A stretch of 64,000 bases of DNA from Bdellovibrio sp. ZAP7 (lineage in GTDB: Bacteria > Bdellovibrionota > Bdellovibrionia > Bdellovibrionales > Bdellovibrionaceae). Each line of letters begins with the position of its first letter. Position 1 is the stretch's first letter. A model generated the notes under the pieces. That model made no database searches, was not told the origin of the DNA, and saw only the letters and a list, made by a program, of their open reading frames with translations. Location of the stretch: NCBI RefSeq assembly GCF_006874645.1, contig NZ_CP030082.1, positions 3,224,001 to 3,288,000 on the forward strand, written 5' to 3'. Position numbers and translations under genes: made by a program. Below, one piece after another: positions 44,636-53,618 of the stretch.

Positions 44636-46463
44636 GCTGTGCCCCTTCCGCGCCCAGATAGGCTTCAATAACTTGGGGATTGCTTTGCACTTCTTTAGGA
44701 GAACCCTCGGCAATTTTTTTGCCGAAATCCAAAACAGTGATTTCATCCGAAATTTGCATCATCATTTCCATATGATGTTCGATCAAAAGAATCGCAAGGC
44801 CGGCTTCTTTGACTTTGCGTATGATTTTGTTGAATTCCTGAATCTCTCCGGAAGTCAGACCGGCCGCGGGTTCATCCAGTAATAATATCTTTGGCTGCAA
44901 AGCCAGAGCCCGTGCAATTTCCAATCGCCTTGCCTGCCCGTAGGCTAAGTTCTTGGCTTTCTCCAATGCCAAATGTTCAAGTCCTACAAACTCCAACCAC
45001 TTATAAGCTTCCACCACAAACTTATCTTCTTCCCGTCTTACGTGCGGCATCCCCAGCAGCACCGCTGGCAAAGACGAGCGATAATGTTTGTGTAAACCCA
45101 CCAAAACATTTTCCAATACCGTAAGATCAGAAAAAAGTTGCAGATTTTGAAAGGTACGTGCCACCCCCAGATACGCCCGACGATGCGGCTTAACGCTGTT
45201 TGAGGGTTTGTCAAAGATGTATACTTGACCAGCGGTCGGCTGATAAAGCCCTGTGATCAAATTTACGGTCGTAGATTTCCCCGAACCGTTTGGGCCCATT
45301 AAACCGCGAATCGTACCCGGTGCAATCTTCATTTCTAATCGGTTTACCGCAATCAGACCGCCGAAACGCATTTCCAATCCTTCAAGTCGCAATGGAATCG
45401 GACCGCCAGCGGAACCAGTATGAAACTGAAGATTTTGGGCCGCAGCATTCTCTTTGATTTTCTCCAGATCATAATCGTTTCGCAAAGCCGGAAACCATTT
45501 TTCAAAGTACCCACGAATCCAACCGGCCAACCCATTTGGCAGATAAAACAAAGCCAGCAAAAGCAGAATACCAAAAACCATCAGTCGCCAGTCTTTGAAC
45601 CAAGTAAAGACATCCGGCAGAATCACCACCAAAGCCATCCCTATAAAGTTCCCCAAAACAGATCGAACACCACCAAAAATTAAAGCCATCAGCGCCAAGA
45701 TAGAAAAATCCAAAGTAAATGTATTCGGCGCCACATAATTATCCAGATGAGTAAATAAAGCGCCCGCCAACCCCGCAATGGCTGCTGACAAAACGAAAGC
45801 TGAAATTTTAAAGCGTGAACGAGAAATCCCACAACTTTCGGCGGCGATACTGGAATACTTAATCGCTTCAAAAGCCCTGCCCCAGAAACTTCTCGCCAAG
45901 TTTCTTTTCAAGAACATCACCAGAAGCAAACAGGGATAAATCAGATAAATAAAATTATTTCCAGATAGTGAAAAGCCCGCAAGTTTTAATGGCACCATCT
46001 GAATTCCTTTAGTTCCGTTAGTCAGGGCCTCTTGTTCATTTATAATAGTATAGATGATGCTTCCGTAGGCGATGGTCGTAACAGCCAAATAGGGACCCGA
46101 TGCCTTTAATGAGGGAAAGCCCAAGGCAAACCCAAAGGCCGCAGTCACCACAATAGCTGTCGCTAAGGACAACCAATAAGGCCATTCATAAAAACCTTGA
46201 ATCGTACTTCCCTGATTTGCGGCGGCCGTAGAGTTCAAAATGGCCATGGTATAAGCCCCCACGGCAAAAAGACCCGCATGCCCAATGGAGATATCTCCGA
46301 TATAACCCGTGACCAGATCCAAAGCGGCCACCAGAATAGTATAAACGATAATACGTCCTAAAATTCCATGAACGTAGTATTCGTTTTCCACCAACGAAGG
46401 TATCAACAAGGGAAGCAAACACAAAATGTATGTGGCCCATTTCCACGATTGCTTCTTCACCAC
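44628..46463 (-). CDS. Fused LivM permease - LivG ATPase
   Basis: 611 residues combining what are usually two proteins. Residues about 1-320 are a LivM-type permease: about eight membrane segments, YIGDISIGHAGLFAVGAYT. After a linker (about 325-365) comes a LivG ATPase: Walker A GPNGSGKST at 390-398, signature AYGQARRLEIARAL, Walker B LLLDEPAAGL. Starts at GTG after a GGGGGA site. Fusion of LivM and LivG forces one permease and one ATPase into one chain; the other ATPase (LivF) and permease (LivH) stay separate. No stop or frameshift is visible between the two halves. Confidence 0.93.
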   Translation of the reverse strand: MVKKQSWKWATYILCLLPLLIPSLVENEYYVHGILGRIIVYTILVAALDLVTGYIGDISIGHAGLFAVGAYTMAILNSTAAANQGSTIQGFYEWPYWLSLATAIVVTAAFGFALGFPSLKASGPYLAVTTIAYGSIIYTIINEQEALTNGTKGIQMVPLKLAGFSLSGNNFIYLIYPCLLLVMFLKRNLARSFWGRAFEAIKYSSIAAESCGISRSRFKISAFVLSAAIAGLAGALFTHLDNYVAPNTFTLDFSILALMALIFGGVRSVLGNFIGMALVVILPDVFTWFKDWRLMVFGILLLLALFYLPNGLAGWIRGYFEKWFPALRNDYDLEKIKENAAAQNLQFHTGSAGGPIPLRLEGLEMRFGGLIAVNRLEMKIAPGTIRGLMGPNGSGKSTTVNLITGLYQPTAGQVYIFDKPSNSVKPHRRAYLGVARTFQNLQLFSDLTVLENVLVGLHKHYRSSLPAVLLGMPHVRREEDKFVVEAYKWLEFVGLEHLALEKAKNLAYGQARRLEIARALALQPKILLLDEPAAGLTSGEIQEFNKIIRKVKEAGLAILLIEHHMEMMMQISDEITVLDFGKKIAEGSPKEVQSNPQVIEAYLGAEGAQHA

Positions 46464-46469
46464 TCCCCC

Positions 46470-47366
46470 TTAAACCTTCTTGATCGATTTTTTCCCAAAC
46501 AGACCGCTGGGCTTTATCAGGATGACTAAAATCAAAATTATAAAACCAGGAAGTTCCTTATATCCCGAGGAGATGTAACGAGCTGTGAAGAACTCCGAGA
46601 TTCCCAAGATCAATCCTCCCCAAATTAAACCGAAGCCTGATTCCAATCCTGCGATAATGGCCACGACATAGGCTTTTGTACCAAGCGATGATCCCATCGT
46701 GGCAGAAACAAATGTCCAGGGTGCGACCATCAGCCCCCCGATCGTGGCGATACAAGCGCTCATCATAAAGGAAACCTTCACCACTTGTTCTTGAGGTATC
46801 CCCATCAAACTGGCGGTATCTTTGTCTTCACTAACAGCTTGAATGGCTTTTCCATAAATAGTTTTTCTGCGGAAAAGTTCGATAGAAAAAACTATGACGG
46901 TGGCAACAATAACTGCCATGATCTCTTGCGGGTAAACACCCGCTCCCAAAATACGGATGGGATCATCTCCCAAGGGAGACGGAAAACGATAGTCTCCCGT
47001 AGACCAAATTTGTTCGACTGCATTTTTAAAGATGATACCCATCGCCAATGTTGCCAGCACCCAGGTATACTCAGATTTCATTTTTAAGGCTGGCGCCACC
47101 GCAAAGCGATGCACCATCCACCCGGCAATGACACCTGTGACCAAAACTCCGATAATAGGAAATAGATAGGGATACCCCAACAGTTGTCCCGTGGCTCTAT
47201 CGACATAAAGCGAAAACCCCACCACTCCACCGAGCATAATGACATTCCCAAGGGAGAAGTTGATGGTTTTCGATGTTGAGAACGTCAGATTATAACCATA
47301 GGCAATCAGCGCATAAATCACGCCTTGAATAATACCCGAAATCAGAATCTGCATGATCTCTGACAC
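46470..47366 (-). CDS. livH: Branched-chain amino acid ABC permease (LivH-like)
   Basis: 298 residues, eight or so hydrophobic helices. LivH signatures: QGVIYALIAYGYNLTF, SLGNVIMLGGVVGFSLY and the coupling-loop RRKTIYGKAIQAVSEDKDTA. The best start is GTG at 47366, 6 bp after the binding-protein stop; ATG at 47354 is an alternative. Only 6 bp separates it from the fused livM-livG gene. The inner-membrane half of the importer's channel. Confidence 0.94.
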   Translation of the reverse strand: MSEIMQILISGIIQGVIYALIAYGYNLTFSTSKTINFSLGNVIMLGGVVGFSLYVDRATGQLLGYPYLFPIIGVLVTGVIAGWMVHRFAVAPALKMKSEYTWVLATLAMGIIFKNAVEQIWSTGDYRFPSPLGDDPIRILGAGVYPQEIMAVIVATVIVFSIELFRRKTIYGKAIQAVSEDKDTASLMGIPQEQVVKVSFMMSACIATIGGLMVAPWTFVSATMGSSLGTKAYVVAIIAGLESGFGLIWGGLILGISEFFTARYISSGYKELPGFIILILVILIKPSGLFGKKSIKKV

Positions 47367-47372
47367 GGGGAC

Positions 47373-48536
47373 CTACTTTTTCTGAGTTGTTGAATCCACC
47401 ACGATGCCGTCTTTTACCATGCCGAGCATAACATTCGCTTCTTTCACAGCTTCGTGATCTGAGCTCGAAAAAGGCTTGGTATAAGATCCGGTGATTCCTT
47501 CATAAGGAACAGCCAGGTCTTCCAATGCCATGCGGATTTTTGATCCGTCAAGTGACTGCGCCTGTTCAATTGCAAGTTTCAGCAAGTACATCGAATCATA
47601 CCCTTGTGCTGCAGATACAGCAGAAGCAATTGGTGACTCTTTGAATTTGGCATTGTAATCCGCGATAAATTTCTTTTGCTTATCAGATTTTGCCGAAGCT
47701 TCGATAAATGTTTGCGGCATCTTTGTGCCGTTTCCGTTTTTACCCGCATTGGTAATATAGTTCGACATTGAAAGAGTCCAACTGCCGATCATGTCCACTT
47801 TCCATCCTAGACGAGCCATCGAGTTTGAAACGGCAGCCAGCTCCGGACCAATACCATAAACCAATAGGACGTCGGCTTTCGCTGCCCGCGCCTCTTGCAG
47901 TTGCGCACTCATATCACTGTCTTTAATTTTAAATTTCCCAATGTAAACTGGCCTCACGCCTTTCTCTTTTAGGACCGCTTCCATCTTTTCGCGGCCATTT
48001 TGGCCATAGTTGGTATCGTCACACAGAAGTGCAGGTTTTTTGAATCCAAGCTTTAAAGCCTCATTCACGATGACCCGAGATTGGATGTCATCATTTGCGG
48101 CAATTCGGAATACAAAATTTTCAGGACTGCCTTTAAAGAGTTCATTCACTTTAGCGCCAGCACTAACATTAATAATTAACGGAACTTTTTTTGTATTTGC
48201 ATACTGTGTACTAGCATCGGCAACGCCAGTATTAATTGGCCCTAATACCGCCACGACTTTTTCTTTGTCCAACAGCTCCAACATGATTTGTCCACCACGT
48301 TCGTTCTTGGCTTCGTCGTCACGATCTACCATTGATATCTTTTTCCCAAGAACGCCGCCTGCGGCATTGATTTCATCAATAGCCACCTGAACTCCGTTAC
48401 GCATGGAAACACCCATCGGAGCACTCCCACCAGTGAAAGGACCATAAACACCGACCTTGATTGTGTCCTCCGACTTTTTTGTACAGCTGGCTAATGCAAC
48501 CGCCAGAATCATCAACGCAAGCTTTGGAAATCTCAT
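47373..48536 (-). CDS. Branched-chain amino acid ABC binding lipoprotein (LivJ/LivK-like)
   Basis: 387 residues from the ATG at 48536 after a GGGAGGAT site; an open frame extends to 48683 without one. Signal ends in LASC, so Cys18 is probably lipidated, unusual in proteobacterial LivK (normally soluble) but compatible with tethering. Type I periplasmic-binding fold: IKVGVYGPFTGGSAPMG, AIDEINAAGGVLGKKI, and VLGPINTGVADAS. Ligand not determinable beyond branched-chain/amide-type amino acids. First gene of the operon; divergent from yceI. Confidence 0.92.
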   Translation of the reverse strand: MRFPKLALMILAVALASCTKKSEDTIKVGVYGPFTGGSAPMGVSMRNGVQVAIDEINAAGGVLGKKISMVDRDDEAKNERGGQIMLELLDKEKVVAVLGPINTGVADASTQYANTKKVPLIINVSAGAKVNELFKGSPENFVFRIAANDDIQSRVIVNEALKLGFKKPALLCDDTNYGQNGREKMEAVLKEKGVRPVYIGKFKIKDSDMSAQLQEARAAKADVLLVYGIGPELAAVSNSMARLGWKVDMIGSWTLSMSNYITNAGKNGNGTKMPQTFIEASAKSDKQKKFIADYNAKFKESPIASAVSAAQGYDSMYLLKLAIEQAQSLDGSKIRMALEDLAVPYEGITGSYTKPFSSSDHEAVKEANVMLGMVKDGIVVDSTTQKK

Positions 48537-48789
48537 AAGTATCCTCCCACAATTACGAAAAATTCTTTGGTCACCATACTTTAAAGTCAAGACACCCTCG
48601 AATTTGTGAAAGATTGTGTGTGTCTCTACATCTCGATGTCTCAATTCACAACTGTGATTTGGAGGCCCATGAATCCCGGTCAAAGTCGAGTCTGTCGATG
48701 AAGGTATGATGCTCGGTAATATTCATTGCGATTCAACAAAGTTTATACAAAAATTTGTAAAGTCTAAAAGCACATCAAGGAGTTCAATA
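48537..48789. other. Divergent promoter region, liv operon / yceI
   Basis: About 250 bp with no gene. Contains the start regions of the liv operon and of yceI, the latter behind an AAGGAG site. No clear operator or terminator was seen. Confidence 0.5.
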
Positions 48790-49422
48790 ATGATGAAGAC
48801 ATTTGTAACGGCAATGGTTTTGGTTTTTGCAGTATCTGGCGCTCAAGCGAAATCTAAAGGTAAGGCTGCAAAAGCAGACGCAACTAAAACGGAAGCTTAC
48901 AAAATCGATACTAAAGAGAGCACAGTTGCATGGAAAGGCACTAAAAAAGCTGGTTCTTCTCACAACGGTCATATCTCTGTAAAAGATGGTGAAGTTCAAG
49001 TTGATAGCAAAGGTCAAATCACAACTGGTCAAGTGAACATCGACATGACGACAATCACAAATGAAGATTTGAAAGATGCTGAATACAACAAGAAGCTTGT
49101 TGGTCACTTGGCAAGCAACGACTTCTTTGACACAGCAAAATTCCCGGTGACTACATTCAAAGTTCTTAGCGTAACACCTGTTTCCAAGGACGAAGTGACT
49201 GTTAAAGGTGAATTGACGATGATTGGTAAAACAAACCCGATCGAATTCCCTGCAAAAGTCACTGTTGATAAAGGAGTTGTAACTGGCGAAGCGACTGTTA
49301 AAGTTGACCGCACTAAATGGGGTCTTAAATATGGATCTGGCAACTTCTTCAAAGAATTGACTGCAGACAAAATCATCAGTGACGAGTTCGAAATGAATTT
49401 GAAACTTGTCGCTAAAAAATAG
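48790..49422 (+). CDS. YceI-family periplasmic protein
   Basis: 210 residues, ATG at 48790 (or the adjacent one at 48793) after AAGGAG. Signal peptide ends at AQA (about 19); the mature start is Lys/Ala-rich. The lipocalin-like YceI fold shows TKESTVAWKGTKKAGSSHNG, HLASNDFFDTAKFPVTTFK and GELTMIGKTNPIEFPAK. The family binds isoprenoid-type lipids such as polyprenyl chains. Codon usage is strongly biased, and a terminator follows, suggesting an abundant monocistronic product. Confidence 0.94.
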   Translation: MMKTFVTAMVLVFAVSGAQAKSKGKAAKADATKTEAYKIDTKESTVAWKGTKKAGSSHNGHISVKDGEVQVDSKGQITTGQVNIDMTTITNEDLKDAEYNKKLVGHLASNDFFDTAKFPVTTFKVLSVTPVSKDEVTVKGELTMIGKTNPIEFPAKVTVDKGVVTGEATVKVDRTKWGLKYGSGNFFKELTADKIISDEFEMNLKLVAKK

Positions 49423-49447
49423 TTTGATTCTTACAAACTGTAAATCA

Positions 49448-49470
49448 AAGGCTCGGGAAACCGGGCCTTT
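49448..49470 (+). terminator. Intrinsic terminator of yceI
   Basis: AAAGGCTCGG / CCGGGCCTTT with a GAAA loop and a T-run. Confidence 0.85.
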
Positions 49471-49534
49471 TTTATATCCAACTCTTAATACTTCTAAGAT
49501 CGCACTCTCCAAAATACTTTGCTAGGTTCGTGCG

Positions 49535-50455
49535 ATGAAAAAAATCAGTCTATTTACCCTCTTTGCCGTTGTTGCGATGAACTTACCCGCCTTTGCTGAA
49601 AAGACCGTATCGGACTCTTTGGTCAAGGATCTTTCCTGCAGCAAACTCACCGTGAATGAAATCTATCGTCGCATGTCTCAACAACAGTTCTCCAGCGATT
49701 TCCACATACCAATTACAAACTGGGGTGTTGAGGCACGTGGTGGACTTTATGAATTGGGTGTTTGTTGGTCTTTATCACGCGCTCAACGACTTTTCTTTTA
49801 TCTGAATCGCTGGAACTCTCCATCCACAGTTCAAGGCCCTCAGACTCTGCAAGTTCTCAACATGCTTCGCGGCGATTCAACATATCCTATGTTGCTAAAT
49901 CAAGAATCCTACTTGCGCACTGATCTGGGCTTACTGGGAAACCTGATGGACGGAATTAGAATCCATAAAGGTGATGCCAACACTCATCGCAACTTTAGAT
50001 CCGAAATCGAAAAGTATGAATTGGAGCGTTTTCATAAACTTGGAAAAAACCTCAAGTATCTCATTGGCAGCGGCAGCCGCAGCAAAAAGAACAACCGCGA
50101 AACCAAGAATCAACTGCTCGGCAATCTTCAGATGAATAAACTGACCATGCTGATCGTTCGTGCCAATCGTATGGCTCAACACGTGGTCTTGGTAAAACGA
50201 TTTCAGCGACTCAGCAATGGCGATATCAATTTCATCGTCTATGATTCGAATCATCCTTCTCAAGACAATATTCTGACATTCCGGGAAAGTGACTCCAAGT
50301 TCTACTCCCCTGGAATTGTGTATGGTGTTGTGCCCACCAAAGATATCAACGATCCCCTTGGTGTCTATGTTGTCGATGAAAAAGAGCGTGATCCTATCGA
50401 GACAACTTTGATTCGTTACTACAGCACTTTGTGCAGTTCTTTAAACAAGCGGTAA
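49535..50455 (+). CDS. Exported protein with a papain-like Cys-His-Asp pattern
   Basis: 306 residues; signal peptide to about 21. No family recognised, but the order of conserved-looking segments suits a papain-like fold: Cys77 in YELGVCWSLSRAQRLFFYLN at the start of a helix (like the C-W of papain), His216 in RMAQHVVLVKR, and Asp237/Asn239 in NFIVYDSNHP. A Gly-rich run GSGSRSKKN lies in the middle. If correct, it would be a secreted peptidase or transglutaminase-type enzyme. The assignment is by pattern only. Confidence 0.75.
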   Translation: MKKISLFTLFAVVAMNLPAFAEKTVSDSLVKDLSCSKLTVNEIYRRMSQQQFSSDFHIPITNWGVEARGGLYELGVCWSLSRAQRLFFYLNRWNSPSTVQGPQTLQVLNMLRGDSTYPMLLNQESYLRTDLGLLGNLMDGIRIHKGDANTHRNFRSEIEKYELERFHKLGKNLKYLIGSGSRSKKNNRETKNQLLGNLQMNKLTMLIVRANRMAQHVVLVKRFQRLSNGDINFIVYDSNHPSQDNILTFRESDSKFYSPGIVYGVVPTKDINDPLGVYVVDEKERDPIETTLIRYYSTLCSSLNKR

Positions 50456-50593
50456 TGAGACGTCCAGAGTCCTGTGTACGGGTGCAAATAAAAAATTGAT
50501 TCATCACAAAGTTCATATAATTTGCCCTGCAAGAATTTGACGATCTTCTTTGAAAGTTCATACTGGAACTGCCATAAAAAAGGAGACTTCGTC

Positions 50594-51694
50594 ATGAAAA
50601 AAATTATCATCGCAGCTATTCTGTTAGCAGGAGCCTGGGCCCAAGCTCAGGATCAATCAGCAACTTCAAGCACTCTTCAATTCGGAAAAGAAGCAACGGA
50701 AGCGCCACCACGCGGACTCTTACCATTTATCGGTCTTGGTGGTGGTTACACAGGTTATGATCAAAGTGCCCTTCAAGACGTTGAAGGTACACCAACAACT
50801 ATCAAACTGTTGGGTTCTTGGTATCTAGAAAGCCCATGGGTCATGGACCTAGGTTATGGTTACAACAATCAACAATTCACTCATTCTACAGCGTTAGATA
50901 CAGCAAGTACTGACGGCGCTGCCGAGTTCGCGTTCCGTTATCGTACTGACAACCGTTGGCAAATGGGTGTAGTCGGAAATCAATTCTTCAGTCAAGGTGC
51001 TAACTATGCTTCTTCCCAAGGAGATGCGATCTTTGCCGGTCTGCAAGTCCTAAAAGAGTTCAATATGTCGCAAGCATGGCTTGCTCGTCTGGGTGCCCGT
51101 GCGATGAGCTTAACCAGTAATCAAGGTGATCTTGTGATGATGTATCTAGTGGACTTCCAATTTGGTTGGAACCCAAATGCATACAAAACATCGGTAAGAT
51201 CTACTGCGGCTGATGAAACAATGGTTCAAGAAGAAGAATTCGTAGCTGAAACAGCAGAGCCAGCACGTCCAGTGGCCGCTGCTCAACCAGAACCCATCTT
51301 GAACGACGTCGCAATGTCGAGCCTGATCGCGGGCAATTCAACGATCAAATTCAATACTTCTCAGGTCGCGATGTCCAATGCAGATCAAAGAAAAGTCGAA
51401 CGCTTGGCAAAAGCTTTGGATGAACATTCGGACTTGTATGAACGCGTAGAAGTCCGTGGCTTCACAGACTCCACAGGTTCTGCACAAATCAACGAAAAGA
51501 TCTCTCAACGTCGCGCTGAAACTGTAGCAAATGCTCTTGAAAAATACGGCTTGGACTCCTCTAAAGTTTCTGCAGTGGGCAGAGGCTCAGAAGAATCTTT
51601 GGGTAGCCGTTCTGCAGACCGCAGAGCCGAACTGGTATTCATCGGCGTTAAAGATGAAGCAGCTCTTCGAGAAGCACTTTCGACAGTAAAATAA
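50594..51694 (+). CDS. OmpA-family outer-membrane protein
   Basis: 366 residues from the ATG at 50594 behind AAGGAG; an upstream extension to 50522 is unsupported. Signal peptide (1-19), N-terminal eight-stranded-type barrel (about 40-205), a Pro/Ala/Glu linker (about 210-240), and a C-terminal OmpA-like domain (about 245-360) with the peptidoglycan-binding Asp and Arg in VRGFTDSTGSAQINEKISQR. It links the outer membrane to the cell wall. Codon usage suggests high expression. A terminator follows, shared with the convergent hydrolase. Confidence 0.93.
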   Translation: MKKIIIAAILLAGAWAQAQDQSATSSTLQFGKEATEAPPRGLLPFIGLGGGYTGYDQSALQDVEGTPTTIKLLGSWYLESPWVMDLGYGYNNQQFTHSTALDTASTDGAAEFAFRYRTDNRWQMGVVGNQFFSQGANYASSQGDAIFAGLQVLKEFNMSQAWLARLGARAMSLTSNQGDLVMMYLVDFQFGWNPNAYKTSVRSTAADETMVQEEEFVAETAEPARPVAAAQPEPILNDVAMSSLIAGNSTIKFNTSQVAMSNADQRKVERLAKALDEHSDLYERVEVRGFTDSTGSAQINEKISQRRAETVANALEKYGLDSSKVSAVGRGSEESLGSRSADRRAELVFIGVKDEAALREALSTVK

Positions 51695-51720
51695 GTTTGA
51701 TGATATAGTAAAATTCAAAA

Positions 51721-51749
51721 ATGCAGCTTTCTCTCAAGGAAAGCTGCAT
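51721..51749. terminator. Bidirectional terminator
   Basis: Perfect stem ATGCAGCTTTC / GAAAGCTGCAT with A- and T-runs on both sides. Confidence 0.92.
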
Positions 51750-51752
51750 TTT

Positions 51753-53477
51753 TTATTCAAAAAGAGGACGCCAGCTCAAAACGAAGTTAGAGCTGCTGGT
51801 ACCATTCAAAGGTTTTCCATCGGTCAAAAACTCAACCTTGGAATTAAATTCACGAGTCAGCGCCTGGGCTTCGACTTCATTTGCCGGAACTCGGGCACCC
51901 ATGGCCTTGATCTCTGAAATAGGAATATCCATTTCACGCGTCGTCACACAGCCTGCGACTTCATCACCGAACGGATTCTTAAAATAACAATTCTTATTGG
52001 CGACGAAATTGAACATTCTAAAAGTCACTGTCGCCGTATTGGATTTTTCTTCAAACTTCCAGGACTGACCCACGTGCTGATAGACACTAGAAATTTTTTT
52101 GAAACCAAACTTCCAAGGCATTTCACTGCGTTTATAGTGATCAACAAATTCCGGGCTATGTGCCATCACAAAGCTACGCAGAACTAACGCAGCTGTCTGA
52201 TATCCATAAGCCGCCGAAAAGGCACAATGGCTGCCATAGTTGACGTTAACCACTCCGGTATTAGGAGCTGACTCATAGTAGTCGTCATGCTCAAAGACCT
52301 GAGCATTCAATTTATTGCTCACGACATTGTCATCTTTGGAAGCCCATACCATCAGAGGTGTTTGAACTTTATTCGGAAGATTCCAAAAATTATTGCTCTT
52401 AAAAAAGTCTGGGGACGTACTCGCAACGCCACGTCTTTGTAAGGACGTCGAGGCCATGTCACCCAAATATCCCGGCATTTGCTTTCTGGGTGGCAACTGA
52501 TCCGCTGCAACCATCTCTGGAATATCCGTCAAATAGCTACGGGCTTTCGCAAATTGACTACGAGTCATGATATTAAATACAGGACCAATCACATCGTCAC
52601 TATAAAGATGCTCTAAAGTGGGGCGCAGTGAAATCACCGGACAAATCGCTACCGCCGAGCTATAAACTTTCTGCCCATTCGGCATCGGATACATATCATT
52701 AAAAGCTGCTCCGAACACTGCTGCATTTCCACCCAGGCTCATACCCATCAAGTGCATGCTAGAAATACGATCACGGTATTCCCATTTTTCGCGAAGCCAT
52801 TTACCAACCATCAAAGATTCAAATCCTTCACTCCAACCGCCCAACGAAAAATGAGAGTTGGCGATCAGATAATCCAATCCTGTCTGATTAGCGAGTAAGA
52901 CCACATTATAAGGAGTCAAATCAAAGAGCTGAATCAGGAACGTCTTCATGAAAGCATTTTGATCGGCTCCACAGAAAACTCCACACTTCATCACAACCAG
53001 AGGACGTGGACGACTGTCTTGCTTCAATCCCACAATTGCCGGCACTAGTACTCCATTGGATAAAGGAATCACAATGCTCTTAACCTGGGGATGCTTAAAA
53101 AATTTGTAGTCATCAAGCGCCATCTTCGCGAGGCTTAAGATGCCTCGTGGAGAGTTGTGCGCCAGTTCAGATTGGCAGTTCGCCATAAATTGTTTGACGA
53201 CTTTAAAGTATTCTTCTGTAGTTCTTTTTTTAGATAAGAGCTGGTCTTCGAAAAATTTAGGGTCACACTCGGGTGCGACGTCCTTATTGTTTTCCGCTCT
53301 TGGAATCTGATTGAAAATTCCAAGGACCGAGGTCGCGGTGGGATCCACAGCCTTTGTCAGTTCCAACAAGAAATCAGATTCATTCTGTTCCTGGTTGATT
53401 ATCGAGACTTGCGCCAGGGCATCAGTGCCCAACACGACGAAAGATAATGCGATAATTGCGGTTCTAAAGAAAACCAT
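51753..53477 (-). CDS. Large exported alpha/beta-hydrolase-like protein
   Basis: 574 residues; signal peptide about 1-22; GAGGTG precedes the ATG. A central alpha/beta-hydrolase core: PLVVMKCGVFCGADQNAF near the oxyanion region, nucleophile elbow MGMSLGGNA with Ser247, Asp in LMVWASKDDNVV, and His in YGSHCAFS, a complete triad in order. The first 120 residues are helical and the last 120 form a separate beta-rich region. Likely a secreted or periplasmic esterase or lipase. Substrate unknown; a prey-degrading role is inference. Confidence 0.83.
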   Translation of the reverse strand: MVFFRTAIIALSFVVLGTDALAQVSIINQEQNESDFLLELTKAVDPTATSVLGIFNQIPRAENNKDVAPECDPKFFEDQLLSKKRTTEEYFKVVKQFMANCQSELAHNSPRGILSLAKMALDDYKFFKHPQVKSIVIPLSNGVLVPAIVGLKQDSRPRPLVVMKCGVFCGADQNAFMKTFLIQLFDLTPYNVVLLANQTGLDYLIANSHFSLGGWSEGFESLMVGKWLREKWEYRDRISSMHLMGMSLGGNAAVFGAAFNDMYPMPNGQKVYSSAVAICPVISLRPTLEHLYSDDVIGPVFNIMTRSQFAKARSYLTDIPEMVAADQLPPRKQMPGYLGDMASTSLQRRGVASTSPDFFKSNNFWNLPNKVQTPLMVWASKDDNVVSNKLNAQVFEHDDYYESAPNTGVVNVNYGSHCAFSAAYGYQTAALVLRSFVMAHSPEFVDHYKRSEMPWKFGFKKISSVYQHVGQSWKFEEKSNTATVTFRMFNFVANKNCYFKNPFGDEVAGCVTTREMDIPISEIKAMGARVPANEVEAQALTREFNSKVEFLTDGKPLNGTSSSNFVLSWRPLFE

Positions 53478-53618
53478 TTGTTACACCTCACGTGCTTCAA
53501 ATGGCTTATCGGACCTAAGTTTCTGGTATTAACGACAGTTCCCCGTTTGTCAAAATCGTTGACGAAAACAGGAAACCTCTGGAGTTAAAACTCAATTTGA
53601 TACCCGACGATCGTCGGG

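Noticed and set aside
48784-49512. Long open frame on the minus strand opposite yceI (242 codons)
   Set aside because: Mirrors the yceI codons and is a Phe/Ser/Cys-rich sequence typical of antisense frames. yceI has a clear family match, ribosome binding site and terminator.
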